Source: a virus | IMG/VR virus record: IMGVR_UViG_3300008267_000669 | Location: 7,370 to 61,054 of that record | Reading direction: 5' to 3' (one strand) | Length of the DNA stretch: 53,685 bases | Shown here: one piece after another, positions 29,150 to 37,553 of the stretch | Position numbering within the stretch: position 1 is the first letter of the stretch | Layout: every line of letters begins with the position of its first letter | Notes under the pieces: generated by a model | Seen by the model: only the letters and a program-made list of their open reading frames with translations | The model's database searches: none | Told to the model about the DNA's origin: nothing | Made by a program: the position numbers and the translations under genes

Positions 29150-30161
29150 TTTTTAATATATGTGGCGAACTTTCTATTTGACCAGCAGTACTTTGTTTAA
29201 TAAATAAAGCCTTACCTTGTAACTCACTTATTGTTCTCGCTCCACTATAAGATAGTCCACTCCGAACATTACGTACAATATCTCCAAGAACGTCGTTAAG
29301 CAAACCCTTATATGCTACTCTATGAGACACGCCCTCAAAAGAGGAATAAGAACCCTTCCAATTTATTTGCGCTTCTTTGCTAGCCATGCCACGATAGAGT
29401 TTAAAACGTCTACCGTTATCTTCAAATGTTTCTCCCGGTGTTTCATGCGTTCCCGCTAACATTGAACCTAACATTACAAAGTCTGCTCCAGCGGCTAAAG
29501 CCTTAACAATATCCCCAGAGGTTTTAATTCCTCCATCGGCAACTAGCGAAGAGCCATAGTCGGTACCCTGACAATCAATAATGGAAGTTAATGTTGGAAC
29601 GCCATGTCCTGTTTGAATTCTTGTAGAACATATGCTTCCGCCACCTACGCCAACACGGATACTATTTGCTCCCCAAGATGATAAATCTTTAAATGCCTGC
29701 TGAGTAGCAACATTTCCTGCCATTATATGGATATCTCTACCTAATACGTTTCGTAATTGTTCTAATGCATTTTTAACGCTAACGTGGTGTCCATGTGCAA
29801 CATCTACACATAATACGTTTGCGCCGCATTTTACTAACTTTTGTGCTCTCTCTAAATAATCGTCGGTAACACCAATAGCTGCACCAATATTTACAGCACC
29901 ATCACTAATAGCATTTTTAATTATTGTAGCCTGCTGTTCAATTGTATTGTAGCGATGAACTATTCCTAATCCTCCCATTAGGGAAATGGATGCTGCCATA
30001 TGTCCTTCGGTAACAGTATCCATAGGACTAGATATAATCGGTATATCTAATTTAATATTAGTGCCAAGATGCGACGATAAATCAACTTCCTTTCTAGATT
30101 CTATATCGCTATATCTTGGTACCAACAAAACATCATCAAACGCAATTGTTTCCTTGAACAT
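29142..30161 (-). CDS. IMP dehydrogenase / GMP reductase family protein without CBS domains
   Basis: 339 residues. The (beta/alpha)8 core motifs are [35 protein letters not shown] and [15 protein letters not shown] with catalytic Cys178. The [10 protein letters not shown] and [11 protein letters not shown] segments look GMP-reductase-like, while the C-terminal [10 protein letters not shown] resembles IMPDH. IMPDH makes XMP from IMP; GMP reductase turns GMP into IMP. Which reaction it runs is unclear. The ATG at 30161 has GGAGGA 5 nt upstream. It could work with the PurA/PurZ protein. Confidence 0.88.
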   Translation of the reverse strand: MFKETIAFDDVLLVPRYSDIESRKEVDLSSHLGTNIKLDIPIISSPMDTVTEGHMAASISLMGGLGIVHRYNTIEQQATIIKNAISDGAVNIGAAIGVTDDYLERAQKLVKCGANVLCVDVAHGHHVSVKNALEQLRNVLGRDIHIMAGNVATQQAFKDLSSWGANSIRVGVGGGSICSTRIQTGHGVPTLTSIIDCQGTDYGSSLVADGGIKTSGDIVKALAAGADFVMLGSMLAGTHETPGETFEDNGRRFKLYRGMASKEAQINWKGSYSSFEGVSHRVAYKGLLNDVLGDIVRNVRSGLSYSGARTISELQGKALFIKQSTAGQIESSPHILKNG

Positions 30162-30384
30162 TATTCCTCCGATCATTTTGACACTTTGGGCAGTATAGAT
30201 CAACGCGCTTTTGTTCATTATATACCTCAACAAACCAACTCATAACCATCATTTTATTTTTTTTATCAAAAGGTTCACTACAACTTTTACATTTATCTGG
30301 TATTTGTAAAATAAGAGCAGCTTGTTGAGCCATTCTATTTTCTAGATTTTTCTTTTTGTTACCCGTCTTGCTTCTGGATCCCAT
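30136..30384 (-). CDS. Small zinc-ribbon protein
   Basis: 82 residues. CKSC...CPKC spaced by about 35 residues forms a zinc ribbon; the N-terminus is basic (GSRSKTGNKKKNLENR). The ATG at 30384 has GAGG 6 nt upstream. It overlaps the IMPDH/GMPR start by 26 nt. Function unknown. Confidence 0.65.
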   Translation of the reverse strand: MGSRSKTGNKKKNLENRMAQQAALILQIPDKCKSCSEPFDKKNKMMVMSWFVEVYNEQKRVDLYCPKCQNDRRNNVQGNNCV

Positions 30385-30407
30385 ATTTAGCCTCATATTC
30401 TTTTCTG

Positions 30408-30569
30408 CTACTTGCTCTCATGCGTAAGTGATGTTCTGGATATTCTAGCGTGTGAAGGATAATAATGTTCTGAATGCATCATTATTCTAGATCCTAAAAC
30501 AATAGCAGTATCATCTACGTTTCCTTCGGAATCATGGAATAGAATCAATTCACCAATTTGATATGACAT
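30408..30569 (-). CDS. Very small protein, IGEL-type relative of the SH3-like family
   Basis: 53 residues from an ATG that shares its A with the dUTPase stop (TAATG). Begins SYQIGELILFHDSEG, recalling the first strand of the array family, followed by AIVLGSRIMM. Tight overlap with dUTPase supports it as a real gene. Function unknown. Confidence 0.55.
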   Translation of the reverse strand: MSYQIGELILFHDSEGNVDDTAIVLGSRIMMHSEHYYPSHARISRTSLTHESK

Positions 30570-31009
30570 TATTTATTTCCTGTAGAGCCAAAACCGCCTG
30601 CTCCTCTAGTATTAGAGGGTATATCAAAATCTTGCACAACATCTAATACACTATCATTAACACGATTTACTGTAAACTGAGCAATTTTATCGTGATGATT
30701 AATTACAATAGTTTCTGGCGTACTATTAAAAAGAATAACTCCCCACGGACCAGTATAATAAGCATCAACTAAACCAAGAGCAACTAATTTACCTTTACTA
30801 GACATTCCACTTCTACCCCTAATATCACATGACCAACCTTGTGGTGGCATAACAGCAATATTAGTTGGGACAATTTTAGTCTGTCCAGCAGCTATATGTA
30901 AATCTCCATTTGGAAGGTCTGCAAATAAATCATATGCTGCGTCTTCTGAATGAGCCTTAGATGGAATTTTTGCTGTCTCTGATAGTTTTTTACATTGCAG
31001 TTTAATCAT
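30569..31009 (-). CDS. dut: dUTPase (deoxyuridine triphosphatase)
   Basis: 146 residues with all five trimeric dUTPase motifs: DAAYDLFA, GRSGMSSKG, GLVDAYYTG, HDKIAQF and RGAGGFGSTG. It hydrolyses dUTP to dUMP and diphosphate, keeping uracil out of DNA and feeding ThyX. Eleven bp follow the upstream cytidylyltransferase-like gene. Confidence 0.93.
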   Translation of the reverse strand: MIKLQCKKLSETAKIPSKAHSEDAAYDLFADLPNGDLHIAAGQTKIVPTNIAVMPPQGWSCDIRGRSGMSSKGKLVALGLVDAYYTGPWGVILFNSTPETIVINHHDKIAQFTVNRVNDSVLDVVQDFDIPSNTRGAGGFGSTGNK

Positions 31010-31020
31010 TATCTATTCCT

Positions 31021-31416
31021 TTACTTTGCTAGAAGCCATGAAGAACTTTGAATTTTATTTCCTAATCCATCAACCATTAAAATACCCAATGTATTACATA
31101 CTTCTGCTTCAGGAATTTCAGAAGCAAATCTATCTCCACCTTTAGCAAAAATATCTGGCTTGATCATTTCTAAGCTCTTGCAAACAGTTGGGTCCATATC
31201 TATTGATAGTACCACTTCATCAACACACCGTAAAGCTTTTAAAATAACCATACGCTCTTCTTGACTCATGAATTCCTTTGAGCCTTTCAGGGCGCGTTGA
31301 TGGTCGTTATTTAAAATGACCACTAGTTTGTCACCAAGAGATTTTGCTTTTTCTAGATATTCTACATGACCTTTATGTAAGGGATTAAAATAACCGCTAG
31401 CAGCTACTGTTATCAT
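31021..31416 (-). CDS. Cytidylyltransferase-like protein (RfaE/TagD type)
   Basis: 131 residues from the ATG at 31416, 1 bp after the cupin stop. GYFNPLHKGHVEYLEKAKSLGD contains the HxGH nucleotidyltransferase motif, and KGGDRF and IQSSSWLL close the fold, as in the C-terminal half of HldE and in glycerol-3-phosphate cytidylyltransferase. It likely activates a sugar or polyol phosphate with CTP or ATP. Together with the cupin it points to surface sugar synthesis. Confidence 0.82.
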   Translation of the reverse strand: MITVAASGYFNPLHKGHVEYLEKAKSLGDKLVVILNNDHQRALKGSKEFMSQEERMVILKALRCVDEVVLSIDMDPTVCKSLEMIKPDIFAKGGDRFASEIPEAEVCNTLGILMVDGLGNKIQSSSWLLAK

Positions 31417-31417
31417 A

Positions 31418-31756
31418 TTATGCTCTCCCGTAATCATCACTATAGCGAACAATATCATCTTCGCCAAAATAACTACCTGTTTGAACTTCAATAAATTCTA
31501 AATCTTCCACACCATCGTTTTTTACACGATGCTTTGCTCCTAATGGTATACGTATAATAGAGCCGGGAATTACTAAAATATCTTTATCATCTAAAGTTAC
31601 ATAACCTCTACCTTTTAATACAATCCATAATTCTTCACGTTTTGCATGAGATTGCAAACTTAAACGCTGATTTGGATTAACACAAATACGTTTAACTTTA
31701 TGCGCGGAAGCGTCTTCTAAAATCTTATAATATCCCCAAGGTCTTTGTTCAGTCAT
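31418..31756 (-). CDS. Mannose-6-phosphate isomerase, type II cupin
   Basis: 112 residues. RPWGYYKILED, LSLQSHAKREELWIVLKGRG, IIRIPLGAKHRVKN and FIEVQTGSYFGEDDIVRYSDDYGR are the standard blocks of the cupin half of ManC/AlgA, which interconverts fructose-6-phosphate and mannose-6-phosphate. The stand-alone cupin lacks the guanylyltransferase half. A phosphomannomutase is encoded at 42 kb. Confidence 0.88.
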   Translation of the reverse strand: MTEQRPWGYYKILEDASAHKVKRICVNPNQRLSLQSHAKREELWIVLKGRGYVTLDDKDILVIPGSIIRIPLGAKHRVKNDGVEDLEFIEVQTGSYFGEDDIVRYSDDYGRA

Positions 31757-31759
31757 ATC

Positions 31760-32827
31760 TTATCCTAATAGTTTAAATGTGTGCTTAATACTTCTGGTGC
31801 TAAATCCCCATGTCTCATCGTACTGTAACTTACCAAGATATGGTCTGTTAAGCCAGATCTTATCCTTTTCTGGATTTACTCCCCAACACTTGATATTGGT
31901 AATCTTGTTTGTAATATCCGTAGTCTCAAGAATCCAAAACATCTTTCCATTCTTTGTTTTCTTTTCTGTAATCTTGCGAGGAATAAACCAAACAACTTCC
32001 CCTAATGCTGGCTCATAATCTCCAATCGGAGGAATATACTTATCTTCGATATTCTTTAGAGTTTTTGCATCAACAACAAGGTTGATTGGATATACACCAG
32101 AAAGTGAGGTTAGATTTTCAATTGTTTCTTCCGTTGTGAAATCTCCTTCGGGCTTATACTTATCAATATTTTCATGAAGCTTCTTAACATTCTTTGGACG
32201 GTCTACTACAACCGCAGACCAGAAGTGTTTTAATCCAGTAAATCTTTTGTCCATTAGATTATTCATAGCTCCGCTGCGTGTTAATGCGTCCAAAGCTTTC
32301 TTGTTTAGCTTGCTGTAAACAATATCTTCACTGAATAGTAAATGTTCTACATCCCTAAATGGACGATGCTTCATGATTTCCGCCATAGCAGTATCACCAA
32401 GACCCTTAATAGAAGATAGCGGTTGGATTAATGTTTTACCATCACTATCAACTTCCCATTTAGTACCAGACAAATTAATGTCTAGACCCTTGATATTATA
32501 TCCATAATATTTAGCAAGGCTTATTGCTGCTTCTTTTCTGTCTTCTGGTTCTTTATCCAAGAAGGCAGCAAGCCATTCAGCAGGGTAATGATAGAAAAGA
32601 TAAGCACACTGATAAGAAAGTATAGAATAACAGATAGCATGAGAAAGGTTAAAGCCATATCCTGAGAAGAATTCCATAGTCTTCCAAAGAGAGATTCCGT
32701 CATCCTCTGAAAGACCTTTTTCGGTGCAACCGGCAATGAACTTGCGGATTATTCTTTGCAGTGATATAATTTTCATGCACGTTTGCAGATAGAGGACCGG
32801 GACGGAAAATTGACGTAATCGCGGCAA
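31760..32827 (-). CDS. dnaE: DNA polymerase III alpha, C-terminal fragment
   Basis: 355 codons, of which about the first 28 (to about 32745) are out of the true frame. From KFIAGCTEKG onward it matches DnaE: FFSGYGFNLSHAICYSILSYQCAYLF, the helix-hairpin-helix IKGLGDTA, then the OB-fold region. The segment before it, normally containing the TYG...FQEQ block of about 60-70 residues, is missing between this frame and the middle fragment. It cannot start independently in a sensible way, so the gene is broken here. Confidence 0.8.
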   Translation of the reverse strand: MPRLRQFSVPVLYLQTCMKIISLQRIIRKFIAGCTEKGLSEDDGISLWKTMEFFSGYGFNLSHAICYSILSYQCAYLFYHYPAEWLAAFLDKEPEDRKEAAISLAKYYGYNIKGLDINLSGTKWEVDSDGKTLIQPLSSIKGLGDTAMAEIMKHRPFRDVEHLLFSEDIVYSKLNKKALDALTRSGAMNNLMDKRFTGLKHFWSAVVVDRPKNVKKLHENIDKYKPEGDFTTEETIENLTSLSGVYPINLVVDAKTLKNIEDKYIPPIGDYEPALGEVVWFIPRKITEKKTKNGKMFWILETTDITNKITNIKCWGVNPEKDKIWLNRPYLGKLQYDETWGFSTRSIKHTFKLLG

Positions 32828-34577
32828 TATCTACAATGTTCTTTGGCTTTGCTTGCATACAGAATTTCTGTGCATTCTTGCTAGTGAACTGGAATGTTCC
32901 ACAGAAATTGCCTTCATTAAAGACATGCTTATATACACCTTCGTCATTAAGGTCAATCTTTTCTGGATGTAGCTTTTCATTGTAATACTTCTTGATATCC
33001 GCAAATGACGGATTTGGCATATTGTGGTGCCGCTTCAAGATATGCTCAATCGCACCTTCAATCATGCGAAGTGAAGCAAGGCCAAGGATATCAAACTTAA
33101 TGAATCCAAGCGGTTCTAAATGACGAACGGTTTGTCCTTCGGTCCAAGGAGTTTGAATAATACCACCGCTGTTAATTAGCGGCATTACTTGGTCAATATT
33201 GTCTGCAAACAATACACCACCAGCATGGCGAGAGATTGAACGAACTTGCTTCTGCAAGTTATCAACGTGTGTCGCAACGTGTGGATATTTCTTTAGATAT
33301 GACACAAGAGAAGGAGAATGTTCCTTTAACTCTTCCCAAGTAGGCTCATACACACCCGCAATAATTCCATGAATCTTCTTACAGACAGGAGTTGCCTCAT
33401 GAATCATTTTGGACGTAACTTCGTTTACCTCTGTAAAAGGAATGCCATATAGCTTGCTGATATCCTTAACAAGAGAACGTGCCTTTAGAGTGTTATAATT
33501 TGAGATAGGAACAACAGTGTTCTCACCGAATTCCTTGATAAACATTTCCTTGATTTCCATCGGGTCGGAAACGTCAAAGTCAATATCAGGCATGTCCTTT
33601 GCATTACGGCGAATAAAACGTGAGAACTGAAGCTTATACTTGATTGGGTCTACCTCTGTAATATTGAGGAGATAAGATACAAGCGAACCTGCGCCAGAGC
33701 CACGACCTGCACCGCAAAGCTGGACTTCTTTAGACTTGTCCGAAATCTTTTTCATTGTAAGGAAATACTTGGAGAATCCACGGTCCTTAATGGTGTGGAG
33801 TTCTTCCTTAAGTCTGGAAACATAATCGTTGTCTTTGTACAGACCAGTATTCTTTAATGCATCAACGGCAATCTTTGCCAATGCGCTATCAGCACTTTCG
33901 CCTTCTGGAATAACGAAGGACGGAAGCTTAACTGCCGTATCAGGCATATAATCTTCAATGCGATTCTTGAGAATATCCGCAGTACGAGCGATACTCTCCT
34001 CTACCAATTTATCATCGTAATTAAATCCAAGAGCGCCTGAAAAACGCTTATACGTTGCGAATAGTTCGTCACCATTCTTGGGATAAAGTTGGTATTCCAT
34101 TTCTTCCAATGTGTGTGGAAGCGCATCAATCTTAAGTTCATTCTTACCTTTTCCAAGCCAGCCAAGCATCTTATAAATCTCACGGTCCTTCCACATATCT
34201 GGTGAAGGAAAATGTGCATCACAAGTGCTGATAAGTTTGAAGCCAAATTGCTTGGAAAGATTAATAACAAACTGATTTACAATATGTTGCTCTTTATAGT
34301 TTGCCCATTGCAACTCACCATAAAAGCGGTCGCCAAAGATATCCATCATATTCTGGACAGTCTTTTCCATTGCTGCATAAACAGCCTTCTCGCCCTTATC
34401 TATGTTTGCCCAATAATCATTACTCAACACTCCACCAAGGCAGGCAGAGCTTGCAATAACTCCCTCATTATACTTCTTGAGCATTTCATAATCCATACGT
34501 GGGAAACGATAAAAGTTATCCCCACGATATGAATCTGAAACAAGCTTAAATATCAACTTGCTTGGCGAGCTTTGCAT
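32700..34577 (-). CDS. dnaE: DNA polymerase III alpha, middle fragment with palm domain
   Basis: 625 codons. FKLVSDSYRG through to AITSIFRPGPLSANVHENYITAKNNP match DnaE, including GAGRGSGAGSLVSY and the catalytic PDIDFDV. The last about 13 codons (after about 32745) read the C-terminal fragment's DNA in the wrong frame. The first residues (MQSSPS) likewise overlap the N-terminal fragment out of frame. Catalytic Asp residues are present, but conserved segments are lost at both ends. Confidence 0.85.
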   Translation of the reverse strand: MQSSPSKLIFKLVSDSYRGDNFYRFPRMDYEMLKKYNEGVIASSACLGGVLSNDYWANIDKGEKAVYAAMEKTVQNMMDIFGDRFYGELQWANYKEQHIVNQFVINLSKQFGFKLISTCDAHFPSPDMWKDREIYKMLGWLGKGKNELKIDALPHTLEEMEYQLYPKNGDELFATYKRFSGALGFNYDDKLVEESIARTADILKNRIEDYMPDTAVKLPSFVIPEGESADSALAKIAVDALKNTGLYKDNDYVSRLKEELHTIKDRGFSKYFLTMKKISDKSKEVQLCGAGRGSGAGSLVSYLLNITEVDPIKYKLQFSRFIRRNAKDMPDIDFDVSDPMEIKEMFIKEFGENTVVPISNYNTLKARSLVKDISKLYGIPFTEVNEVTSKMIHEATPVCKKIHGIIAGVYEPTWEELKEHSPSLVSYLKKYPHVATHVDNLQKQVRSISRHAGGVLFADNIDQVMPLINSGGIIQTPWTEGQTVRHLEPLGFIKFDILGLASLRMIEGAIEHILKRHHNMPNPSFADIKKYYNEKLHPEKIDLNDEGVYKHVFNEGNFCGTFQFTSKNAQKFCMQAKPKNIVDIAAITSIFRPGPLSANVHENYITAKNNPQVHCRLHRKRSFRG

Positions 34578-34875
34578 CTTCCTTGTGCTTTAAATGTTCT
34601 TGCTTCCACTGAGAGATTGAGGGGTGAATATAAGCCTCAATTCCGTAGGCAATCTTAAAGTCGTTTATTCCCTGCTCTTTCATTTTTTTGGCTTTCATGA
34701 AAGCATGGCTAAAGGAATTCATTGAGCCGTGCTCGGTCATAGCCATTCCCGATAATCCGTTACCGTAAGAAAAGTCAGCAAAATCATCAGGATAGCCAAT
34801 CCCATCATATATGGAATAAGTGGAGTGCATATGCATGGAGAAAAACGGAATTGATGATTTCTTTCTATCAGACAT
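34546..34875 (-). CDS. dnaE: DNA polymerase III alpha, N-terminal PHP fragment
   Basis: 109 residues. SMHMHSTYSIYDG, MAMTEHG and YGIEAYI are PHP-domain motifs at the start of bacterial-type replicative polymerases. The frame stops at 34546 just where the middle fragment begins in another frame, and about 15-25 residues normally found between EAY and LFKLVS are absent. ATG overlaps the upstream stop. Confidence 0.82.
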   Translation of the reverse strand: MSDRKKSSIPFFSMHMHSTYSIYDGIGYPDDFADFSYGNGLSGMAMTEHGSMNSFSHAFMKAKKMKEQGINDFKIAYGIEAYIHPSISQWKQEHLKHKEDAKLAKQVDI

Positions 34876-35102
34876 TATTCATCCTTTTTATGTTCAATGT
34901 ATTCTTCACAATTTTCTTTATTTTTTGAGGCAAATTCTGGTGTATAGGTAGGAATCTTACGAAATTCATCATATACAAGTTCCATTAATTGCTTAAGATT
35001 TGTATACTTATCTTGATTATCATAAAAGTTTTGGAAAGCCGCGTGAACAGCGTGTTTTACATCTTCTACGTAACATAATGGTTTTAGTGGTATATCAGAC
35101 AT
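34875..35102 (-). CDS. Hypothetical protein
   Basis: 75 residues, helical and acidic at the C-terminus, in the run of small genes upstream of the polymerase. Overlaps its upstream neighbour by 8 nt. No family recognised. Confidence 0.6.
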   Translation of the reverse strand: MSDIPLKPLCYVEDVKHAVHAAFQNFYDNQDKYTNLKQLMELVYDEFRKIPTYTPEFASKNKENCEEYIEHKKDE

Positions 35103-35307
35103 TATTTACCTCATGAACTTCCAATTGTTGTTGTAATACTCCTACCAAATTTTTTATTGCTTGTCTATGGGTTTCTTTTGTCATGTCAAAAGGAAACTCT
35201 GTGTAATTAGAATAATACTCATGGACTTGCAACTGAACGACTGAAGCTCTTACCACTACATCAACGCCCCTATCTTCTTCTTCAATAATTGAAATATCAG
35301 CGCTCAT
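35095..35307 (-). CDS. Hypothetical protein
   Basis: 70 residues: a strand-rich first half (VDVVVRASVVQLQVHEYY) and a helical second half (THRQAIKNLVGVLQQQL). No family recognised. Confidence 0.6.
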   Translation of the reverse strand: MSADISIIEEEDRGVDVVVRASVVQLQVHEYYSNYTEFPFDMTKETHRQAIKNLVGVLQQQLEVHEVNNV

Positions 35308-35310
35308 TAT

Positions 35311-35643
35311 TTATTCCTTATCCTCTGGGTCTTTTAAGTAGATTTGTTCTGCGCCATGCGGCATCGGCTGCACTTGAACTATCTGCTTACCAAGATAGCT
35401 TACCACGCTCTCGCTATAATTGCAAGAGAAACAAATAATACTTCCAGAATAAGGACCAGTTAAAGGCATACTTCTAATTTTCAGTGTTTCTTTATTACAA
35501 CTTGGACATTTACTACCAATAGGAGCATCCCTCTCCATAAGCAGATTAGAAGGTAATAATTTATCTCCTTTGGCAACACGCTTTTGATTTTCAATCATTT
35601 GTTTAACTAATTCGTCTTTTAGCTTGCCGTCTTTATCAAACAC
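35311..35643 (-). CDS. Hypothetical zinc-ribbon protein
   Basis: 110 residues with CPSC...CFSC (about residues 46-49 and 71-74), a zinc ribbon, flanked by a charged N-terminal helix. Overlaps the upstream gene by 8 nt. Function unknown. Confidence 0.65.
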   Translation of the reverse strand: MFDKDGKLKDELVKQMIENQKRVAKGDKLLPSNLLMERDAPIGSKCPSCNKETLKIRSMPLTGPYSGSIICFSCNYSESVVSYLGKQIVQVQPMPHGAEQIYLKDPEDKE

Positions 35644-35827
35644 TAGAAAGCTCCCTCTTCAATAGCAACAAGATTTTTTCTATCTCTACGATACTTCCAA
35701 CTCCAAGTAGCGTGCGGTCATAAAAACGTTGATTTTTTCTTAACTGATTTTCCAGAATCTTTACCGCTTTCCGTAATCCTTGAATACGACCACGTTCGTA
35801 GTCGCTAGACTTTTTTCTTTCGCTCAT
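35636..35827 (-). CDS. Hypothetical coiled-coil protein
   Basis: 63 residues, nearly all helical and basic (ERGRIQGLRKAVKILENQLRKN). Starts MSERKKSS, similar to MSERKKK of the next gene upstream, hinting at duplicated 5' ends. Function unknown. Confidence 0.6.
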   Translation of the reverse strand: MSERKKSSDYERGRIQGLRKAVKILENQLRKNQRFYDRTLLGVGSIVEIEKILLLLKRELSSV

Positions 35828-35834
35828 TTTTTAT

Positions 35835-36050
35835 TTACCTTTTATTTCCAGCAGTTATACCCATACGATTTTTAAATTCAGCAGCAGTTAAAACTTCACC
35901 ACGATAATATCGTGTAATATCGTATTCATATCCTAAATCCATCTTCTTTACTTCTTCTTTATTATAGGCCCAAACAACAATCCATTCATCATCGCGGCGG
36001 TCTGTTTTATTGTTTAGCCAAACTATGAACTTTTTCTTTCTTTCGCTCAT
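35835..36050 (-). CDS. Hypothetical protein
   Basis: 71 residues: FIVWLNNKTD then WIVVWAYNKEEVKKM, a small alpha/beta protein. Overlaps the 52-residue gene upstream by 44 nt. Function unknown. Confidence 0.6.
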   Translation of the reverse strand: MSERKKKFIVWLNNKTDRRDDEWIVVWAYNKEEVKKMDLGYEYDITRYYRGEVLTAAEFKNRMGITAGNKR

Positions 36051-36165
36051 TCTTCATCCTTTGTAAGACTTCTAATCTATAGTATTCTAATTCTCTTCTA
36101 TTGTCAAACTCATTGTTATTGCCTGCGGCACGAATTAATAAATCTAATAATTCTTCGTTAGACAT
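36007..36165 (-). CDS. Very small helical protein
   Basis: 52 residues from an ATG that shares a base with the upstream stop (TAATG). Sequence is charged and helical (NEEHL-type start, then RRELEYYRLEVLQRMKNERKK). Its last third overlaps the start of the downstream gene by 44 nt, so either end could be mis-set. Function unknown. Confidence 0.5.
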   Translation of the reverse strand: MSNEELLDLLIRAAGNNNEFDNRRELEYYRLEVLQRMKNERKKEKVHSLAKQ

Positions 36166-36362
36166 TATTTGTTTACCTTTATGCAACGGTTTAAGAAATA
36201 TTCTAACGATGAATTACCGACTGTGTTACAGCTTATATTATGCCACCAAATCCACTCTTGGTCAAGAGAAGAAGAAGTCATCATTTTTTGTGTGGTGATA
36301 AACAAATAATTATCATTATGTTTATCTAACCATAATTCTCCAGCTAGTGGGTTATCACTCAT
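36165..36362 (-). CDS. Hypothetical protein
   Basis: 65 residues: LAGELWLDKHNDNYLFITT, then WIWWHNI; a small beta protein that may be another SH3-like variant. TAATG-type junction with the downstream gene. Function unknown. Confidence 0.6.
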   Translation of the reverse strand: MSDNPLAGELWLDKHNDNYLFITTQKMMTSSSLDQEWIWWHNISCNTVGNSSLEYFLNRCIKVNK

Positions 36363-36631
36363 TATTCCTCCACAACATCAAATTCATCATCGGTGCAATG
36401 TTCGCCTATAAAAACTTCATTACCGTCTTTATAGCCTTTTCCATACCAATATTCATCATTTGTGCCTTTTCCACCGTTTGAACCAACTACATAGATTCCA
36501 CGATAAATAGCAGAGCTTGTTGAAGTGCCATCATCATTAAATAAAGTACCATAAGCAAACATTTCGTCTTCTCTAAACGCTTCTGAGCCTTCTTTAAAGA
36601 ATGTGTCTTTTTTGGCAAAATAGCGCTTCAT
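36362..36631 (-). CDS. Hypothetical protein ending DVVEE
   Basis: 89 residues from the ATG at 36631, which has GGAGGA supplied by the last codons of the upstream gene. Beta-rich with Gly/Asn loops. It ends in the same six residues, FDVVEE, as the upstream gene. Those codons again provide GGAGGA for the next gene. Confidence 0.65.
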   Translation of the reverse strand: MKRYFAKKDTFFKEGSEAFREDEMFAYGTLFNDDGTSTSSAIYRGIYVVGSNGGKGTNDEYWYGKGYKDGNEVFIGEHCTDDEFDVVEE

Positions 36632-36632
36632 C

Positions 36633-36869
36633 TTATTCCTCCACAACATCAAAACACTCTTTATACAACTCTACCTGTAACCAACCATCTGTATTTTCAT
36701 AACATGTGATGATTTTACCTGTCCAAAACATATCATCTTCCTTTTCTTTTTGGAAGTCAATAGGAACATTTAACCATGAAGTACCAAACTGGTAATGTCC
36801 AGCACCACCACCTAAATGGTCATTTAATACTGGACAAATATAAGGCACTCTATTTAACTTGATTTTCAT
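36633..36869 (-). CDS. Hypothetical protein ending DVVEE
   Basis: 78 residues: MFWTGKIITCYENTDGWLQVELYKECFDVVEE resembles a small beta barrel. The C-terminal codons GTGGAGGAATAA double as the Shine-Dalgarno of the next gene. Four-nt overlap with the upstream gene. Confidence 0.65.
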   Translation of the reverse strand: MKIKLNRVPYICPVLNDHLGGGAGHYQFGTSWLNVPIDFQKEKEDDMFWTGKIITCYENTDGWLQVELYKECFDVVEE

Positions 36870-37390
36870 TGTGTGTCCTCTGTCACTCTTAACGCTTCAC
36901 GTACCTGTTCTTCTACCTTTTTCGGTAGTTCAAGGAATGGATTACGTACATTCCAACCATCGTGTGTGTATATATTGCTGCTATTGGTAGCTTCGTCAAA
37001 TAAGATATCCAAAGCACTTCTAAGTAACTTTACTTTTTCTAATGCTTTGTCGCGTTCATGTTCGCGGAAAGCTACAAGCGACTTACTTTGAGCAAGTTCG
37101 GAACGCAAAGAAGCTGCTGCCTCTGGAGAATAAAGCTTTTTCACACCCTCAAGCATTTTTTCTGCTTTTTCAGCCCGTTCACGCTGTTCTTTAACGGCTA
37201 AGTGCAATGAATCAGCCATTTCCCATCCCCGAGTAGCAGATGCTTCTATCTGTTTTATTTTATCTTCCAACTCACAACGACAAGGTTCGTCGGGAAACTT
37301 CATTGCCCAACCACACTTATCACATTCTAGACCCTTTGTCTGGGTTTCTTCAAGTAGTTTCTGGTGAAGATTTTCATACTTATGCTTCAT
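36866..37390 (-). CDS. Hypothetical coiled-coil protein with zinc-binding Cys
   Basis: 174 residues. CDKCGW...CRCE near the N-terminus suggests zinc binding, followed by a long coiled coil (ELEDKIKQIEASATRGWEM to EKVKLLRSALDILFDEA). Function unknown. Confidence 0.65.
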   Translation of the reverse strand: MKHKYENLHQKLLEETQTKGLECDKCGWAMKFPDEPCRCELEDKIKQIEASATRGWEMADSLHLAVKEQRERAEKAEKMLEGVKKLYSPEAAASLRSELAQSKSLVAFREHERDKALEKVKLLRSALDILFDEATNSSNIYTHDGWNVRNPFLELPKKVEEQVREALRVTEDTQ

Positions 37391-37427
37391 GCATGGCTTA
37401 TCAATCGGGCAATGAATAAGAAGCGGG

Positions 37428-37553
37428 TTATCGCCATAAGTACAAATAAATTAATGCGGCTATAAAAACAGCAAAAAAAGCAGCAGGAATAAAAACAATC
37501 TGTAGTGTAAGAATAACAGGGTCTTGGTTTCTAAAATAATCTTTTAAGTTCAT
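37428..37553 (-). CDS. Micro-membrane protein
   Basis: 41 residues: a short polar start, then a hydrophobic segment from VILTLQIVFIPAAFF to LIYLYLW and a terminal Arg. A single membrane span is clear. It overlaps the next small membrane gene by 4 nt (ATGA) and has GGAG 9 nt upstream. Function unknown; small membrane proteins of this size often modulate host membranes or lysis. Confidence 0.6.
   Translation of the reverse strand: MNLKDYFRNQDPVILTLQIVFIPAAFFAVFIAALIYLYLWR

Noticed and set aside
34546-34577. Programmed frameshift between the first two dnaE fragments
   Set aside because: A shift alone would leave the protein lacking a normally conserved segment, and no convincing slippery sequence is present.
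31760-34875. Intein or group I intron splitting dnaE
   Set aside because: Introns and inteins add sequence; here conserved coding sequence is missing at the joins.
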